The notes: generated by a model from the letters alone, not told the origin. DNA of 64,000 nucleotides from Macrolepiota albuminosa (GCA_027475525.1 JAMWFC010000131.1:310001-374000); one strand, 5' to 3'. Counted from the first letter of the stretch, positions 40,165-50,776 are shown. Numbers and translations: made by a program.

Positions 40165-42363
40165 TCAAGGATGGTACCCCTTGTTGGCAAAGAAGGGCGA
40201 TACCCCGGTGGCAGAGTGCAGCGTGTTGTTGTAGATGAACTCGGCCAGGGGGAGCTCGGCGCGCCAGTCATCCTGCAAGTAGTTGACGTACAGCCAGAGG
40301 TACTGCTCGAGGGACTGGTTGACCCTCTTGGTTTGGCCGTCGGTTTTGGGGTGGTAGGCGGTAGAGAGGTTAGTCTTTACTTCAAGTGCCTTACACAGGG
40401 AAGTCCAAAACTTGGACACGAAGAGGGGGCCACGGTCGGAGACGATGTCGTCTGGGAGTCCATGTTTGGCAAAGACGTGCTCGAGAAACAGTCGGGCAAA
40501 GTCCGGGGCAGTGTCCGTGGTGTGGCAGGGTAGGAAGATGCCCTGTTTGGTTAGCCTGCACACAACGACGAGAATGGCATCGAACCCTTCAGACTCCGGG
40601 AGTTCGACGATGTGGTCCAGGGATATGGAGGACCAGGGGCGTCGTCCGACTGGCAGGGGTTTCAGGAGTCCGTATGGTCGGTGTCGGGGGACCTTGGCCC
40701 GGAGGCAGGGTTCACATGATCGAATGTAGCGGGTCACGTCCTTCTTCAACCCTGGCCAAAAGTAAGTCCGGGAGATCAGCTGGAGGGTCTTACGTATCCC
40801 AGGGTGTCCCCGGAGCTTGTGATCGTGGTGTTGACGGAGGACATCATAGCGGAGTCGGGCGTGATCCGGGACGTAGATGCGGCCGTCCCGGAGGAGGAGT
40901 TTTTCGTCGGGGGACAAGGAGAAGGCAGGGTCCCGGTCGGTCTCGTTGGAAGAGTTTCGGGGGTCGTGATCGGTGAAGTACTTGTCTCGGGGAGCATGGC
41001 GGATCTGGTTCAGGGTTCCTTCGTCGTTTAAGATCAGTATGGCATTCAGATGTTCAGGAGGGATCACCACGCAATGATTGAACGCATTGCGTTCCGCCTC
41101 GAATGACTTCTTGGGGTAGACGTCCGGTCGGCGGGTAAGGGCATCGGGCTTAGCTCCCAGTCGTCCCGGGCGGTACTGGATCGTGAAATCGTACTCCGAG
41201 AGGATCTCGGACCACCGGGCCTGCCGTCGACTCAGTTGCTTGGTAGTGGTGAAGTACTGCAGGTTGTTATGATCTGAGTAGACCTGAATCCGGTGCCGGG
41301 CTCCCTCGAGGTAGGCTCGCCATTGTTTGAAGGCTTCGACGATGGCGAGGAGCTCCTTGTCGTAGATGTCGTAATTGAGCTCGGCGTCGATCATGGACCG
41401 GGTGTAGAAGGCGACTGGCCGGGGCTCCCCGCCATCAGGTTCCATCTGCAAGAGAATCCCGGCGATGGCGTAGTCGGAGGCGTCGCATTCTAGGATAATT
41501 GGGAGGGCCGGGTCGTAGTGCCAGAGGACGGGGGCAGCTGTGAAAGCCTCCTTGAGCAGGTTAAAGACGCTCTGGCACTTACTGTCCCAGTTCCAGGCGA
41601 CGTCCTTGCGCGTGAGCCGGTTGAGAGGTTTTGTGATACCGGAGTAGTTATCTATGAACCTCCGGTAGAAATTAGCGAAACCCAGGAAAGATTGTACTTC
41701 CTTGACGTTCCGGGGTTGCGGCCAGTTGACGATGGCCTCGACCTTGTGGGGATCCATGCGGACGCCATTCGGGGATACTATGACGCCAAGATACTCAACC
41801 TCTTCGGTATGGAATGAACACTTCTCGGGCTTGGCGTGGAGGTTGTGTTCCCGGAGGCGTTCGAGGACCTGCCGGACGTGCTTCTGGTGATCCTCCGGCG
41901 AGTCGGAGTAGATGAGTATGTCGTCCAGGTAGACTATCACGAAGACGTCGCTCATGTCGTGGAAGATGTCGTTCATGAAGTATTGGAACGTGGCGGGGGA
42001 GTTAGTCATTCCGAAAGGCATTACAAGGTACTCAAACAGACCATACCGCGTGTGGAACGCGGTTTTCCACTCATGTCCCGGGGCGATGCGGACGTTGTTG
42101 TAACCGGAGCGGAGGTCAATCTTTGTATAAACCTTGGCACTGCGGAGTCGATCGACCAGATCGCCAATGAGTGGGAGCGGGTAGTGGTTCTTCTTGGTGA
42201 TCTTATTGAGTCCCCGGTAGTCGACACAGAGTCGGAGCGAGCCGTCCTTCTTCTTGGTGAATAGAACCGGGGCTCCGGCGGCGGAGGCGGAGGGTCGGAT
42301 GAATCCCTTACCGAGCATTTCGTCGAGGTAGTCCTTGAGAGCCCGGAGTTCGACCTCCGACAT
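40165..42363 (-). CDS. RT, RNase H and integrase of element D
   Basis: One open frame of 732 residues from MSEVELRALKDYLDE. RT: VLFTKKKDGSLRLCVDYRGLNK (residues 33-54) and catalytic YLDD at 145-148. RNase H: LECDASDYAIAGIL, ELNYDIYDKELLAI, VYSDHNNLQYF. Integrase: HHDHKLRGHPGIRKTL ... CEPCLRAK, Asp in SLDHIVELPES and Asp in IVSDRGPLFVS. The third catalytic residue is lost: GQTKRVNQ where C and the family have GQTERVNQ (a CG to CA change). It ends at a TGA in place of Arg, after which the same frame continues to 39547. It copies and inserts element DNA; this copy should be unable to integrate by itself. Confidence 0.92.
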   Translation of the reverse strand: MSEVELRALKDYLDEMLGKGFIRPSASAAGAPVLFTKKKDGSLRLCVDYRGLNKITKKNHYPLPLIGDLVDRLRSAKVYTKIDLRSGYNNVRIAPGHEWKTAFHTRYGLFEYLVMPFGMTNSPATFQYFMNDIFHDMSDVFVIVYLDDILIYSDSPEDHQKHVRQVLERLREHNLHAKPEKCSFHTEEVEYLGVIVSPNGVRMDPHKVEAIVNWPQPRNVKEVQSFLGFANFYRRFIDNYSGITKPLNRLTRKDVAWNWDSKCQSVFNLLKEAFTAAPVLWHYDPALPIILECDASDYAIAGILLQMEPDGGEPRPVAFYTRSMIDAELNYDIYDKELLAIVEAFKQWRAYLEGARHRIQVYSDHNNLQYFTTTKQLSRRQARWSEILSEYDFTIQYRPGRLGAKPDALTRRPDVYPKKSFEAERNAFNHCVVIPPEHLNAILILNDEGTLNQIRHAPRDKYFTDHDPRNSSNETDRDPAFSLSPDEKLLLRDGRIYVPDHARLRYDVLRQHHDHKLRGHPGIRKTLQLISRTYFWPGLKKDVTRYIRSCEPCLRAKVPRHRPYGLLKPLPVGRRPWSSISLDHIVELPESEGFDAILVVVCRLTKQGIFLPCHTTDTAPDFARLFLEHVFAKHGLPDDIVSDRGPLFVSKFWTSLCKALEVKTNLSTAYHPKTDGQTKRVNQSLEQYLWLYVNYLQDDWRAELPLAEFIYNNTLHSATGVSPFFANKGYHP

Positions 42364-42514
42364 GTTGTAGACCTTGCCAAAAGGGGGGGTGGCTCCTTCC
42401 TCGAGGTCGATGGTGTGATCATAGGGGCGGTGAGGGGCATGTTGTAGACCTTGCCAAAAGGGGGGGTGGCTCCTTCCTCGAGGTCGATGGTGTGATCATA
42501 GGGGCGGTGAGGGG
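42361..42514. repeat. 77-bp tandem duplication (RT start of D)
   Basis: Units start CATGTTGTAGACC at 42361 and 42438. Single in C. Confidence 0.95.
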
Positions 42515-42959
42515 AATCTCCTTGGCGTCTCCTTCAGAGAATACGTCAGCGAACTCGTGATACTCCGGGGGAACTACTTCTCGGAGGATTTGCTCCTCGG
42601 TTTTCTGTTCCGGGGGAATAGCGTCCCCTCGTAGGTGTTCTTCCGGGAGAGAAGGCGAGGTGTGCAGCTGAAACGTGGGAGTTCCATCCCTCATGAGGCG
42701 GGCAAAGGGGGCGGCCCCAATGATCCTAATGTTGAGTGCGCCCGGGTCGATCGGTGTTGCGGAATCATCGGCCGGAGCGGGTGTGACACGTGTCTGAGAC
42801 CGGCAGGGGTAGTTCGGCCCCTTGTACTTGTTCCGAGGAATGTTTGGGGGTCGATCGGGGGCCTTGCGGTCTCGGATGGGCGGGGGTGGTGCATGCGTGG
42901 GGGGCGCGGCAGTCGTCCCGGGGGTGTCGGGCGTCGGGTCGCTTCCTAGAGCCCGGAGG
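42364..42959 (-). pseudogene. Protease-RT linker of element D
   Basis: RDRKAPDRPPNIPRNKYKG, IIGAAPFARLMRDGTPTF, EEQILREVVPPEYHEFADVF. A 1-base deletion in a C run near 42515 and the 77-bp duplication 42361-42514 separate it from the RT frame. Counting both back puts the protease and RT frames in register. Confidence 0.75.
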
Positions 42960-43400
42960 TGCACGGCGGTCGAGGGGTGGTCTTCGGGTCCCGGGAAGGT
43001 CATGGTGAGCGTCCTCCAGTCGATGTCGGGGTTCGTGTCGCGCAGCCAGGGTAGTCCCAGCACCATCGGGGTCGATTCGTGAAGTCGCGTGACCAGGAAG
43101 TCGGAAGTGAACTCGTAGTTGTTGTCCAGGGTCACGCGTCCCGAGTGAGACCTTTGGATGGGGCCGGAGGAGGAGGGGGTGCCGTCGAGGCGTTGCAGGC
43201 GGAGGGGCTGGTCGAGGGAGTCGTGGGGGAGGTCGAGAGGCCGGAGGAGGAGGGGGTGCCGTCGAGGCGTTGCAGGCGGAGGGGCTGGTCGAGGGAGTCG
43301 TGGGGGAGGTCGAGAGCGCCGCTGATGAATACTCCGGTGGCTCCGCTGTCGATGAGGGCCGAGACTGGTCCTGGGGCGCCGTCCAGCCTGGCATTGATGA
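42960..43400 (-). pseudogene. Second retropepsin domain of element D
   Basis: SALIDSGATGVFISGALDL (about 43360-43310), then FTSDFLVTRLHESTPMVLGLPWLRD with TNPDIDW (about 43110-43015). A 77-bp duplication at 43162-43315 falls inside and shifts the frame. Confidence 0.8.
43162..43315. repeat. 77-bp tandem duplication (second protease of D)
   Basis: Units start GGCCGGAGGAGG at 43162 and 43239. Single in C. Confidence 0.95.
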
Positions 43401-43529
43401 TGAAGGATCGGGAGGAACGGGACTGGAGCCCGGGGGGTGGTGGAGGCCCGTCCTTCGGGGCAGGGTTGGGGGAGTGGGGGATGTCGAAGGGGAGTTGCTG
43501 GTCGTCGGGGGTCGGGTCCTGGGTCAGGC

Positions 43530-43990
43530 GAAGGGTGAGGTGTCGCCAATCGATGTGGGGGTTAGTGTCCCGGAGCCACGGGAGTCCTAGGACCAGGGGT
43601 GCGGAAGGGTGGAGTTTGGTTATCAACATCCGGAGAGTGTGGGTCTGTCCGTTGGCGAAGGTAACGGGCATACGCACAAAATGAGTGATGTCCCCCGCCG
43701 TTGAAGAGGCAGAGTCGTACCGGGACCGGGAGTCGCTGGGCAGGTTCCGGGGCGAGGGTAGACCATGCTTCGTCGATGAAGTTGTCGGTGGCGCCGCTGT
43801 CGACGAGGGTGTTGAGGGGAGTTCCGGAGGGGGTGAGGCGGGTTTTGAGGAGGAGGGAGTGCGAAGAGTGGGAGGGTAGGTAAGCCGTGAGGGTGTCCTG
43901 TATGAGCGTCGTAGAGCAAAGATGTGAGACCGGGGCGGAGAAGACGTCGGGGTCGATTCCGCGATTTAGGGCGTCTTCCGGGTCTAAATC
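43530..43990 (-). pseudogene. First retropepsin domain of element D
   Basis: It begins in the -1 frame at the gag stop (DLDPEDALNRGID). DSGATDNFIDEAWS lies at about 43807-43765, and LVLGLPWLRDTNPHIDW at about 43600-43550. Same arrangement as C, so the tandem protease is a family trait and not a one-copy accident. Confidence 0.8.
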
Positions 43991-45218
43991 GCCGGGTCAT
44001 TTTCCGAATACTCGTAGGTGGCGTCCTCCCCTTCGAAGGTCCAGGTGGCACGTCCCATGACCTGTCGTTTGGGGCACTCGGAGATGAAATGATCTTTCTC
44101 ACCACAGAGTATGCAGACACCCTCCCTTCTCCGTCGTTCCTGCACATCCGTCGGGACTTCGATCCAGGGTCGTCCCTTCTTTTGAAGCCGGTTGGCTCGG
44201 AGGGCCTCTTCGTCCCGCTCGTCGTCGAAGTCAAAGTCTTCGGGGTCTTCCGGGGGTTCCTCGGGGCTTGGCACGTCGCCCGGGTCGTGGGCGGCCACGG
44301 CGGCGTTAAGTTGGGCCTGGGGGCGGGCGCCGCTGCCGGAGTTAGCATTGGGCGGGCCGCGACTCACCGGGGGTCGGCCGCCAGGGAACACGGGGGGACC
44401 GGGGTTTTGACCTTGGGGGTTGGGAGCTTTGCCAGAGGGCCAAGGGGGTCCTCCTCTAGGGTTCCAGGGGGGTCGGGAATTCGAATACTCGCTGCGGTCT
44501 TCCCAGTAGCGTTGGTCGATCTGCATGACGAGGGCCTTGTATCTGTCGTAGGAGGGTTGTTTCGGGGCGAGTCGGAGGACGTCCTTGATGCGTTGTGGCA
44601 GGGCGCGGCGGAGGGCGTACCGGAGGGCGCTGTAGTTCCAACCTGTTTCGTAAGCTTCCTTCTCAAAACGTACGATAAAGGTGGTGAAACGTTCTTCCGA
44701 GCGCATCCGGAGATTGAAGAGGTTGTCCTCGGCCTCGGCCACGGTGTCGTATATCCCGAATTTCCCGGAGAACTCGTCGACGAAGGCTTGCCAGCGAGCG
44801 AGTGCTGGGTTGTTGGGGTCGAACTGGATGAGGGCCGTGTAGTGGTCGAAGGCGATCCCCTGGAGGTACGACGCGGCAAAGGCCACCCGGGAGCTGTCAA
44901 CCTGAAACGTGAGCGGCTTTGCCTGGAATGTATTGAGACACTGAGTGAGGAAGGTACGCCATTTTCAGGGGTCCCGGCCCGTGAAAGCGTCGGGCTTTTG
45001 GATGTCCAGTCGTCCTTCGCGGGCGAGGGCGTCGCGAGCGTCGTCCGGTCCGGCAGCGTTACGGGGAGGGGGGCCAGCATTGTAATAATAGTAGTAATGA
45101 TTACCCCCTCCTCCTTGAGGAGGGAAAGCACCAAGGGCGGGACCCCACCCGCCGGGAGGTCCTCCTCCGGGTGGCTCACCTGGGGGTCCACGCCCGGGGG
45201 GTCCGTTGTCCCAAGGGG

Positions 45219-45372
45219 GTTCGTTCCTGCCAGGAGGGGGCCCGGGTCTCCACGCAGGGAGTGGCGGAGGTGGAGGGCCTGGGGGTCGTCCTCGAGTTCG
45301 TTCCTGCCAGGAGGGGGCCCGGGTCTCCACGCAGGGAGTGGCGGAGGTGGAGGGCCTGGGGGTCGTCCTCGA
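45219..45372. repeat. 77-bp tandem duplication (gag linker of D, first)
   Basis: Units start GTTCGTTCCTGCC at 45219 and 45296. Confidence 0.95.
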
Positions 45373-45403
45373 AGTTCAGCTGGGGGTGGCGGAGGCGGTC
45401 GGG

Positions 45404-45557
45404 GAGGGTTCGGCGGTGTCGGGTCGGGCGGAGGGGGGTTAGGTGCTGGGTCGGGTGCCGGGTTGCGCGGGGGACGTTCAGAGGGTTCGGCGGTGTTGGG
45501 TCGGGCGGAGGGGGGTTAGGTGCTGGGTCGGGTGCCGGGTTGCGCGGGGGACGTTCA
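45404..45557. repeat. 77-bp tandem duplication (gag linker of D, second)
   Basis: Period 77 from 45404 and 45481, with one C/T difference between units. Confidence 0.9.
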
Positions 45558-46872
45558 ATCCGGGAGGGTTGGGCTTGCATCGGGGGTCGCGGGGGGTTTT
45601 GTAGGTCGAAGTGGGGTGGCGGGTCGCGGCGGAAGTTGCGTTCCGGAGGGACCGGGGCTGACGTAGGGGGCGGTACCGGGACGGGCGCGGGACGTGGTTC
45701 GTTGTTGCCACGCGTAAGCTCGTCGATGTAGCACAGCGTGTCGTCCGTGCTAGGGGTGTCCGCGCGGGGTCTGCCAGGGTTCGCTGGGGCCGGAGGTCGG
45801 GCGTTGTCTGTTCGCGGAAGGGGTTCCAGGGGTCTTTGGGGTTGTCTCCAGGTCTCGAAGGTACTAGGGACGGAGTTAGCCCTGCGGCGAGTTGACAAGC
45901 CTACCGTGCGGGCCGCGGGCTGATCGAAGAGGCCTCCAGCCAGGTTGAGGGACCGTAATATGGCTGAGGCGTTCTGCCGTTCTTCCCGTTGTCGTTGCTC
46001 CGGAGTGGGGACCGTGGGGGCTGCCGGGGCTGCTGGGACCGGTTCCGGGGGTTCCCGTCGAATGTGAATCGAGCGACCTGGGTCCGCGGGGTCGTTGATG
46101 GGCCGAGGGGAGGGGGACGCGTGGACTTCGTCGAGCAGTTGCTGTAATTCTTCCCGGAGGATCGTATTGCGCCTATACTTTACCATGGTTTGCTCCGGGA
46201 GTTCTCCTCGCGTGAGGCGATCCCCGAATTCGACCAGGCAGTGAGCCCATTCCTCCGGAGTGCCTTCGAAGTCGTCGTGTCCAAATTCCACGAGCAGCGT
46301 CCTGGTCCGTTGCGCGAAGTCCTCTGGTGAGATCCTGAGGGAGCGGAGTACCTCGTCCCGTTGCCGTTCATACTCCTCGAGGCGTCGTCGTCCCATTGGC
46401 GAGGGAGGGGTTCGAGCGGGTGGGGCGGCGGCCGGGTAATGACGAAGGGGGTAGTCGGGGTAGGGGGGTCCTCGGGGTTCTCGGGGTTGGGGGACGGGGC
46501 GCTGGTAACCGTAGTAGGGGGTGGGTGCAAAGGGGCCCTCGCTGGGGGGAATCGGGCGAGGTCCACTGGGTACAGGTGGGGTCTCCGGCAGGCCCCCGGG
46601 GATGCTCCGGTACGAGGGGACCTCCACGGGTCGCGCCATGGCTAAATTGGGCGGAGGGGCCCAGCTGGCTGAGGGCCCCAGGTCGTAGAGGGACGGGTCG
46701 GGGGCCCAGTGGCGGTGGAGGTATGGAGGTTCGTACGGGAGAGGTGGGTAGACGGGGCGGGGGGTCTGCGCGGAGTAGTGGTCGGGTACCGGGCGTCCGT
46801 AAGGGTCGGTCTGGTACCCCGTGGGGTAGTAGGTGTGAGTATACGTAGCCATCAAGAACGGTGTAAGGAAAG

Positions 46873-46885
46873 AGTCTTGATATTA
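46873..46885 (-). promoter_or_regulatory. Self-priming site of element D
   Basis: On the minus strand TAATATCAAGACT follows the 5' LTR directly and pairs with the LTR block at 47250-47261 over 12 bases, as in C. Confidence 0.75.
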
Positions 46886-47763
46886 TGTCAGGTTCCGCTG
46901 AATCGGGGGCTTTCCAGGAAAGCGACGCCCTTACGATGCGGACTTGATCTACAGATACTCGGGTGCCTGGAACTCCGGGGCTAGGACTCCGGGGTTCAAG
47001 GCGAGGACAGGGGTAATCCCGGGAGAGGGGACTAGATTCCGGGGGTTTTGGATGAGAGTGGCTGGGAATTGGAGGGGGTCGAGTCGTGAACCGGAGGTTC
47101 TAAGACGAGACCAAGTTAGTAAGTTAAGAGTCGCGAAGTGCATACCAAAGCTTAGAGCACGCGAATACTAAGGCGTGCCAGTCGAAGCGTACCAAACAAG
47201 GCGTACCAGTCAAGCAGAGGGCACGCAATATCCAAAGTAACAGTTATGCAATATCAAGACTAGCGAATACAGCGGAGAACTACACTATAAGTACTACGGC
47301 TCGTGTCTCGGGATTCCGGGGTGTCTGGGATGAGTTCCAGGGGTCATTGAGTAGCGGCCAGGGACTGTATACCGGGATCGCGCGTGTGGGGACGCGCGAT
47401 CAATTGGCACGGAGGGAGTCGTGATGCGTGGGGCGTGATGCGTGATGGCCGGATGCGAGCCGCGTGATCCGCGCGATCAATTGGCACGGAGGGAGTCGTG
47501 ATGCGTGGGGCGTGATGCGTGATGGCCGGATGCGAGCCGCGTGATCCAATCGTTGATGGCGGTGGATCCCGGGGTCCGTGATGCAGGGGTCCCGGGGGGG
47601 CTGGCTGATGGCGATCGTTGATGGCTGATGGCGGTCCTTGATGCATGTGATGGCGGCGTCGGCAGCTGTGGGGCGGGGTGCGCTGTGGGAGTTGACGGAA
47701 GAGGTTCCCGGGCGGGGCTCTGGGGGTGTCCCGGGGCGGTTCCGGGGGGGAGGGGTCGTGACA
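46886..47763 (-). repeat. 5' LTR of element D
   Basis: 878 bp, including a 77-bp tandem duplication at 47393-47546 and a 13-bp expansion (GTGGGGCGTGATGC) not seen in the 3' LTR. The self-priming donor AATATCAAGACT (+ strand) is at 47250-47261. Confidence 0.92.
47393..47546. repeat. 77-bp tandem duplication (5' LTR of D)
   Basis: Units start CGCGCGATCAATT at 47393 and 47470. Absent from the 3' LTR. Confidence 0.95.
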
Positions 47764-47784
47764 GTTGTAATCTTAGGGATTACA
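47764..47784 (-). repeat. 5' LTR of element B, remainder after D
   Basis: The duplicated GTTGT (47764-47768), then AATCTTAGGGATTACA, completes the LTR of B before CCAAT. Confidence 0.9.
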
Positions 47785-48621
47785 CCAATTGGGCCATTCT
47801 GCTCAGAAGACTACTTGGTTAGTTTTGACCAAGAATTGAACATCTGGGGTTGATATTAAGGGTCTATTTCTTGATGAACATTGTATTCTGTGCATAATTA
47901 GCAAACAACCTGCTTGACTTTATGACAGCTTTAATCACCATGCATCTCATGTTTGCAAACTTTTGCACATGGATTCTTGTGGTCCTTTTCCAATGCAATT
48001 TTCAAATGGCAAAACTACATATTTTCACTCTATACTTGATGATCATTCAAATTATGGCAGTACTGCTCTGCTTTTAAAGAAGGATCAAGCCTTCAAAGAC
48101 TTTAGAGATTTTCAGGCTTGATTGGAACTTAAATCAAACAATAAGGTTCTATCTGTTTGTTGCAATGGGGCTAAGAAGTTTATCAAGGATAAATTGAAAG
48201 ATCATCTGGACAAGAGAGGTATTTCTTTACAGTTGACGGTGGCATATGCACATCAACAGAATGGAAAAGCAGAGCAGTACATTTGGATACTGGATGATAC
48301 TGCCCAAACACTCATGGCTGAGGCTGGTCTACCTATCTCCTTCTTGAATGATGCAGTGTTGACAGCTCAATATCTGAGGAATCACATTCCAACTTTCACA
48401 TTACTGGACCTTGTTACTCCATACAAAATTATTGAAGGCCACAAACCTGACCTCTCTCATCTCAGAGTATGGAGTTGCCAATGTTTTGTTCTTTTTTCCA
48501 AAGAAACATGTTTAAAAAGTCATACCAGAGATTTTGAAGCAGTGTTTGTTGGTTATGAGAAGGGTAAACTAGTATGGTGTGTTTGGGACATGAACAGTCT
48601 TCTTCTGGGATGTCATGTTTA
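47785..48621 (+). pseudogene. Copia integrase (3' of the element B insertion)
   Basis: Sequence resumes after the second CCAAT (47785-47789). HHASHVCKLLHMDSCGPFP supplies the start of the core with the first Asp. The second catalytic region reads CCNGAKKF where copia elements have an Asp-containing RSD-type motif, so that Asp is lost. NGKAEQYIW keeps the Glu. RVWSCQCFVLF and FVGYEKG follow. TGA codons stand for Arg at least twice (QPA*LYD, FQA*LEL). It is inactive. Confidence 0.8.
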
Positions 48622-49285
48622 ACAAGAACGTCTGTGGCAAGTTACAATCCAAAGTGTTACAACCCACCCCCAAAACTATACCAATGACACCTTCATCTAT
48701 CCCACAGCTCTCTATATCAATTGTACAGACTCCTTCATTATTATCTTTCCTGTTTGAAACACCTCCCAGCATAGCATCCTCTCCATCATTGAATGTATCT
48801 ACATTAAATTTGAGCCTATCAACTTGTCCTCATTGCAAGATTATAATAACTGATGTGGAACAAGCATTTTTTGATGATACACACAAGATAAATGAACGTC
48901 TTATTAAACTCTGTGCAGATCATCAAGCTCGATTGTTACCTCATCAAGGACTCTCTGCTATACTGGATCTTAATACCTTTTACAACACTATGAAATTTTT
49001 GGCCTTGTCATTGGATGTCATGTCCCTCAAAATCCCAGCTATTAACAATTATAAGGCTTATGCAGCTCATGGCCTCAACATCCCTAAATTTAAGAATACA
49101 AAACCCATCAATCTCAATAAAGCACTAAAAAACTATTATGAAGCTATACATTGTCTAGATGCTGACATCTGGCACACAGCTATGGAGCATGAAACCAACA
49201 GTCTTTGTCAACAACAAGTCTTTGTTTCAGCTGATCTATCTATTAGTCATAAGGCAATCAAGAGTTTGATGGGTGTCTGCTCATA
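48622..49285 (+). pseudogene. Copia integrase-RT linker
   Basis: An open stretch in the element's orientation, rich in Ser/Thr/Pro, with LPHQGLSAILD and YEAIHCLDADIWHTAMEHE. The latter is the classic lead-in to copia RT (WxxAMxxE). Confidence 0.6.
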
Positions 49286-50253
49286 AACTTAATCCTGATG
49301 GTTCAATCATTTGAGGATGAGAAAAAGCATGACTAGTAGCTCAGAGTTTTAGCCAGCAACCAGAAGATTATGGGACAACATATGCACCTGTGGCCAAAAT
49401 GACAAGCATTCAGATCACATTGGCATATGCTGCCATGTACGATTTGGAGCTATTCACATTTGATGTTGCAACCACTTTTCTAAATGCACTGTTATCACAA
49501 GAGATCTATTGCAAACAAATACCTGGTTTCCCAGATAAGGATCTGAAGAAAGTAAACAGAGTCTTACATGCTCTTTATAGGCTTAAACAAGTTTTGCATG
49601 AATAGTGCAAAGTTATTCAGGAGGAACTTAAATCATATTGTCTCACTCAATGCAGAGTCAATCACACTGTTGTTTTTGGTCATTTCTCCACACCACCTGA
49701 TGTTTCCATTCCACCACCATTTGATGGACAGGACCTATTCATTATTATTTGCATTCATGTTGACAATGGTTTGAATGCCACAAACTCAAAACTTCTATAC
49801 AACTGGATTATCCAAAAAATGCGACAATGTTTTGAGGTCAAGGACTCTGGTGCAATGGATTTCTATCTTGGCATTTGTATAGATTGGGATAGATCACAAA
49901 GGAAGTTGTGGTTGTCTCAAATGGGCTATGTTCTTGACCTCCTCATAATGTATCACCTATTAGATGCTACACCATTATCTCTCCCCATTGCAGGACAAAT
50001 TGAAGACTTACCTGACCCCCCTCCAAATGCTTTACCTGAAATTGCTGAGAACAATATAAAATTTCATTATCAATGTCTTGTCAGCTTGATTTTATATTTT
50101 AGTCTGTGTACTCAACCAGATTTAGCTTTCATGGCTATGTCCCTAGGACAATACAACTCAAATCCATCCAGGAAACATTTGCTGGCTGCAAAAAGGGTCC
50201 TCCAATATCTATCTGGCACATGGAATTATGCAATCAAATACAATTTTTTATGA
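49286..50253 (+). pseudogene. Copia reverse transcriptase
   Basis: Landmarks in order: TYAPVAKMTSIQITLAYAA, LELFTFDVATTFLNALL, EIYCKQIPGFP, ALYRLKQVLHE, then the catalytic box as IHVDNGLNATNS (about 49755-49790), FEVKDSGAMDFYLGI, LILYFSLCTQPDLAFMA and HLLAAKRVLQYLSGT. The usual YVDD has become HVDN. The last change is a CG to CA change on the coding strand (GACGAT to GACAAT), so the active site is lost by a CpG-type mutation. Several stops confirm decay. Confidence 0.88.
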
Positions 50254-50776
50254 CCTCCTTCTGATCAACCAGTCAAAATGATTTTACCAGCTGATTTTGG
50301 TGTGGTAGATGCAGATTGGGCTTCAGATTCCACAAATTGTCAAAGTGTTTCTGGCTATGCATTTTTCATATATTCCAGCTTAGTCTCATGGTCATTGGTC
50401 AAGCAATGAATGGTAGCTCTCTTTTCTATGGAAGCTGAATACATGTCCATTACACATGCCATGCAAGAAGCTCTCACAATTAGATATTTTCTGACTATCC
50501 TTGATCTTCCTATTCCTCACTCTTTTCCAATATTCTGTGACAATAAGAGTGCTCTTGATATTGCAAATTCTAATTCTACAGGCACACAATCAAAACACAT
50601 TGACATTAGATGTCACTTTATATGACAACATCTCTGCACTGGCACCTTCACTTCATTGTGGATTCTAACTTTGGAAATGATCATGGACATCCTCACAAAG
50701 CCACTGAGAATGGATTCACACTACAAATTCATGAAAGCTCTGGGCATCATCTCACTGCCCTGATTTGACTATGACT
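50254..50776 (+). pseudogene. Copia RNase H
   Basis: ADFGVVDADWASDSTNCQSVSGYAFF, SMEAEYMSITHAMQEAL and FCDNKSALDIANSNS give the copia RNase H pattern with its acidic residues. The end of the polyprotein is DILTKPLRMDSHYKFMKALGI, as usual for copia. A TGA (HFI*QHL) lies where Arg is expected. A purine-rich tract (ACTGATGGGGTTG) precedes the 3' LTR. Confidence 0.85.

Larger units (their letters stand above)
43984..46852 (-). pseudogene. gag: gag of element D
   Basis: Start ATG at 46852-46850 (MATYTHTYYP), stop TAG 43986-43984 after DPAI. The N-terminal Tyr/Pro part and the LEEYERQRDEVLRSLRISPEDF helix are in one long frame. The Pro-rich linker carries two 77-bp duplications (45219-45372, 45404-45557). 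A TGA at 44967 (GRDP*KWRTF) replaces the CGA still present in C. The capsid-like domain (SYLQGIAFDHYTALIQFDP ... RMRSEERFTTFIVRFEKEAY) and the CCHC knuckle CILCGEKDHFISEC (44082-44123) are intact. Confidence 0.85.
36454..47763 (-). mobile_element. Gypsy/chromovirus element D inserted in the LTR of element B
   Basis: LTRs at 46886-47763 (5', since the element is on the minus strand) and 36454-37318 (3'), with target duplication GTTGT at 36449-36453 and 47764-47768. Gene content equals C. Gag-pol is almost identical to that of C at the protein level, but LTRs and the antisense gene are clearly more diverged. It is the best-preserved element: RT, RNase H and integrase share one 732-residue frame. 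Defects include a Glu to Lys change in integrase, three TGA codons and a 1-base deletion before RT. Five 77-bp tandem duplications lie in its internal region and two LTRs. Confidence 0.94.
19273..47784 (-). mobile_element. Gypsy element B (single-frame gag-pol), carrying elements C and D
   Basis: Bounded by identical-length LTRs: 19273-19511 (239 bp) on the left. On the right, 36231-36453 plus 47769-47784 make 239 bp once D and its duplicated GTTGT are removed. Target duplication CCAAT lies at 19268-19272 and 47785-47789. Without C and D, B is about 5.76 kb. Gag, protease and RT run in one continuous minus-strand frame (apart from stops) from about 35.8 kb to 33.5 kb. RNase H, integrase and chromodomain continue from 22.04 kb to 19.67 kb. 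Most internal stops are TGA at likely Arg codons, so it is a deaminated relic. Confidence 0.93.

Noticed and set aside
39458..40168. Minus-strand frame of 236 codons over the D chromodomain region
   Set aside because: Arg/Pro-rich alternate frame of the true integrase tail, which is defined by GPF and chromodomain motifs in the neighbouring frame.
43924..45519. Open frame of 531 codons on the plus strand across D gag
   Set aside because: It is the mirror of gag on the minus strand in GC-rich DNA; it has Gly/Arg/Val composition and no motif. Unlike the antisense gene at 37445 it has no introns or conserved start.
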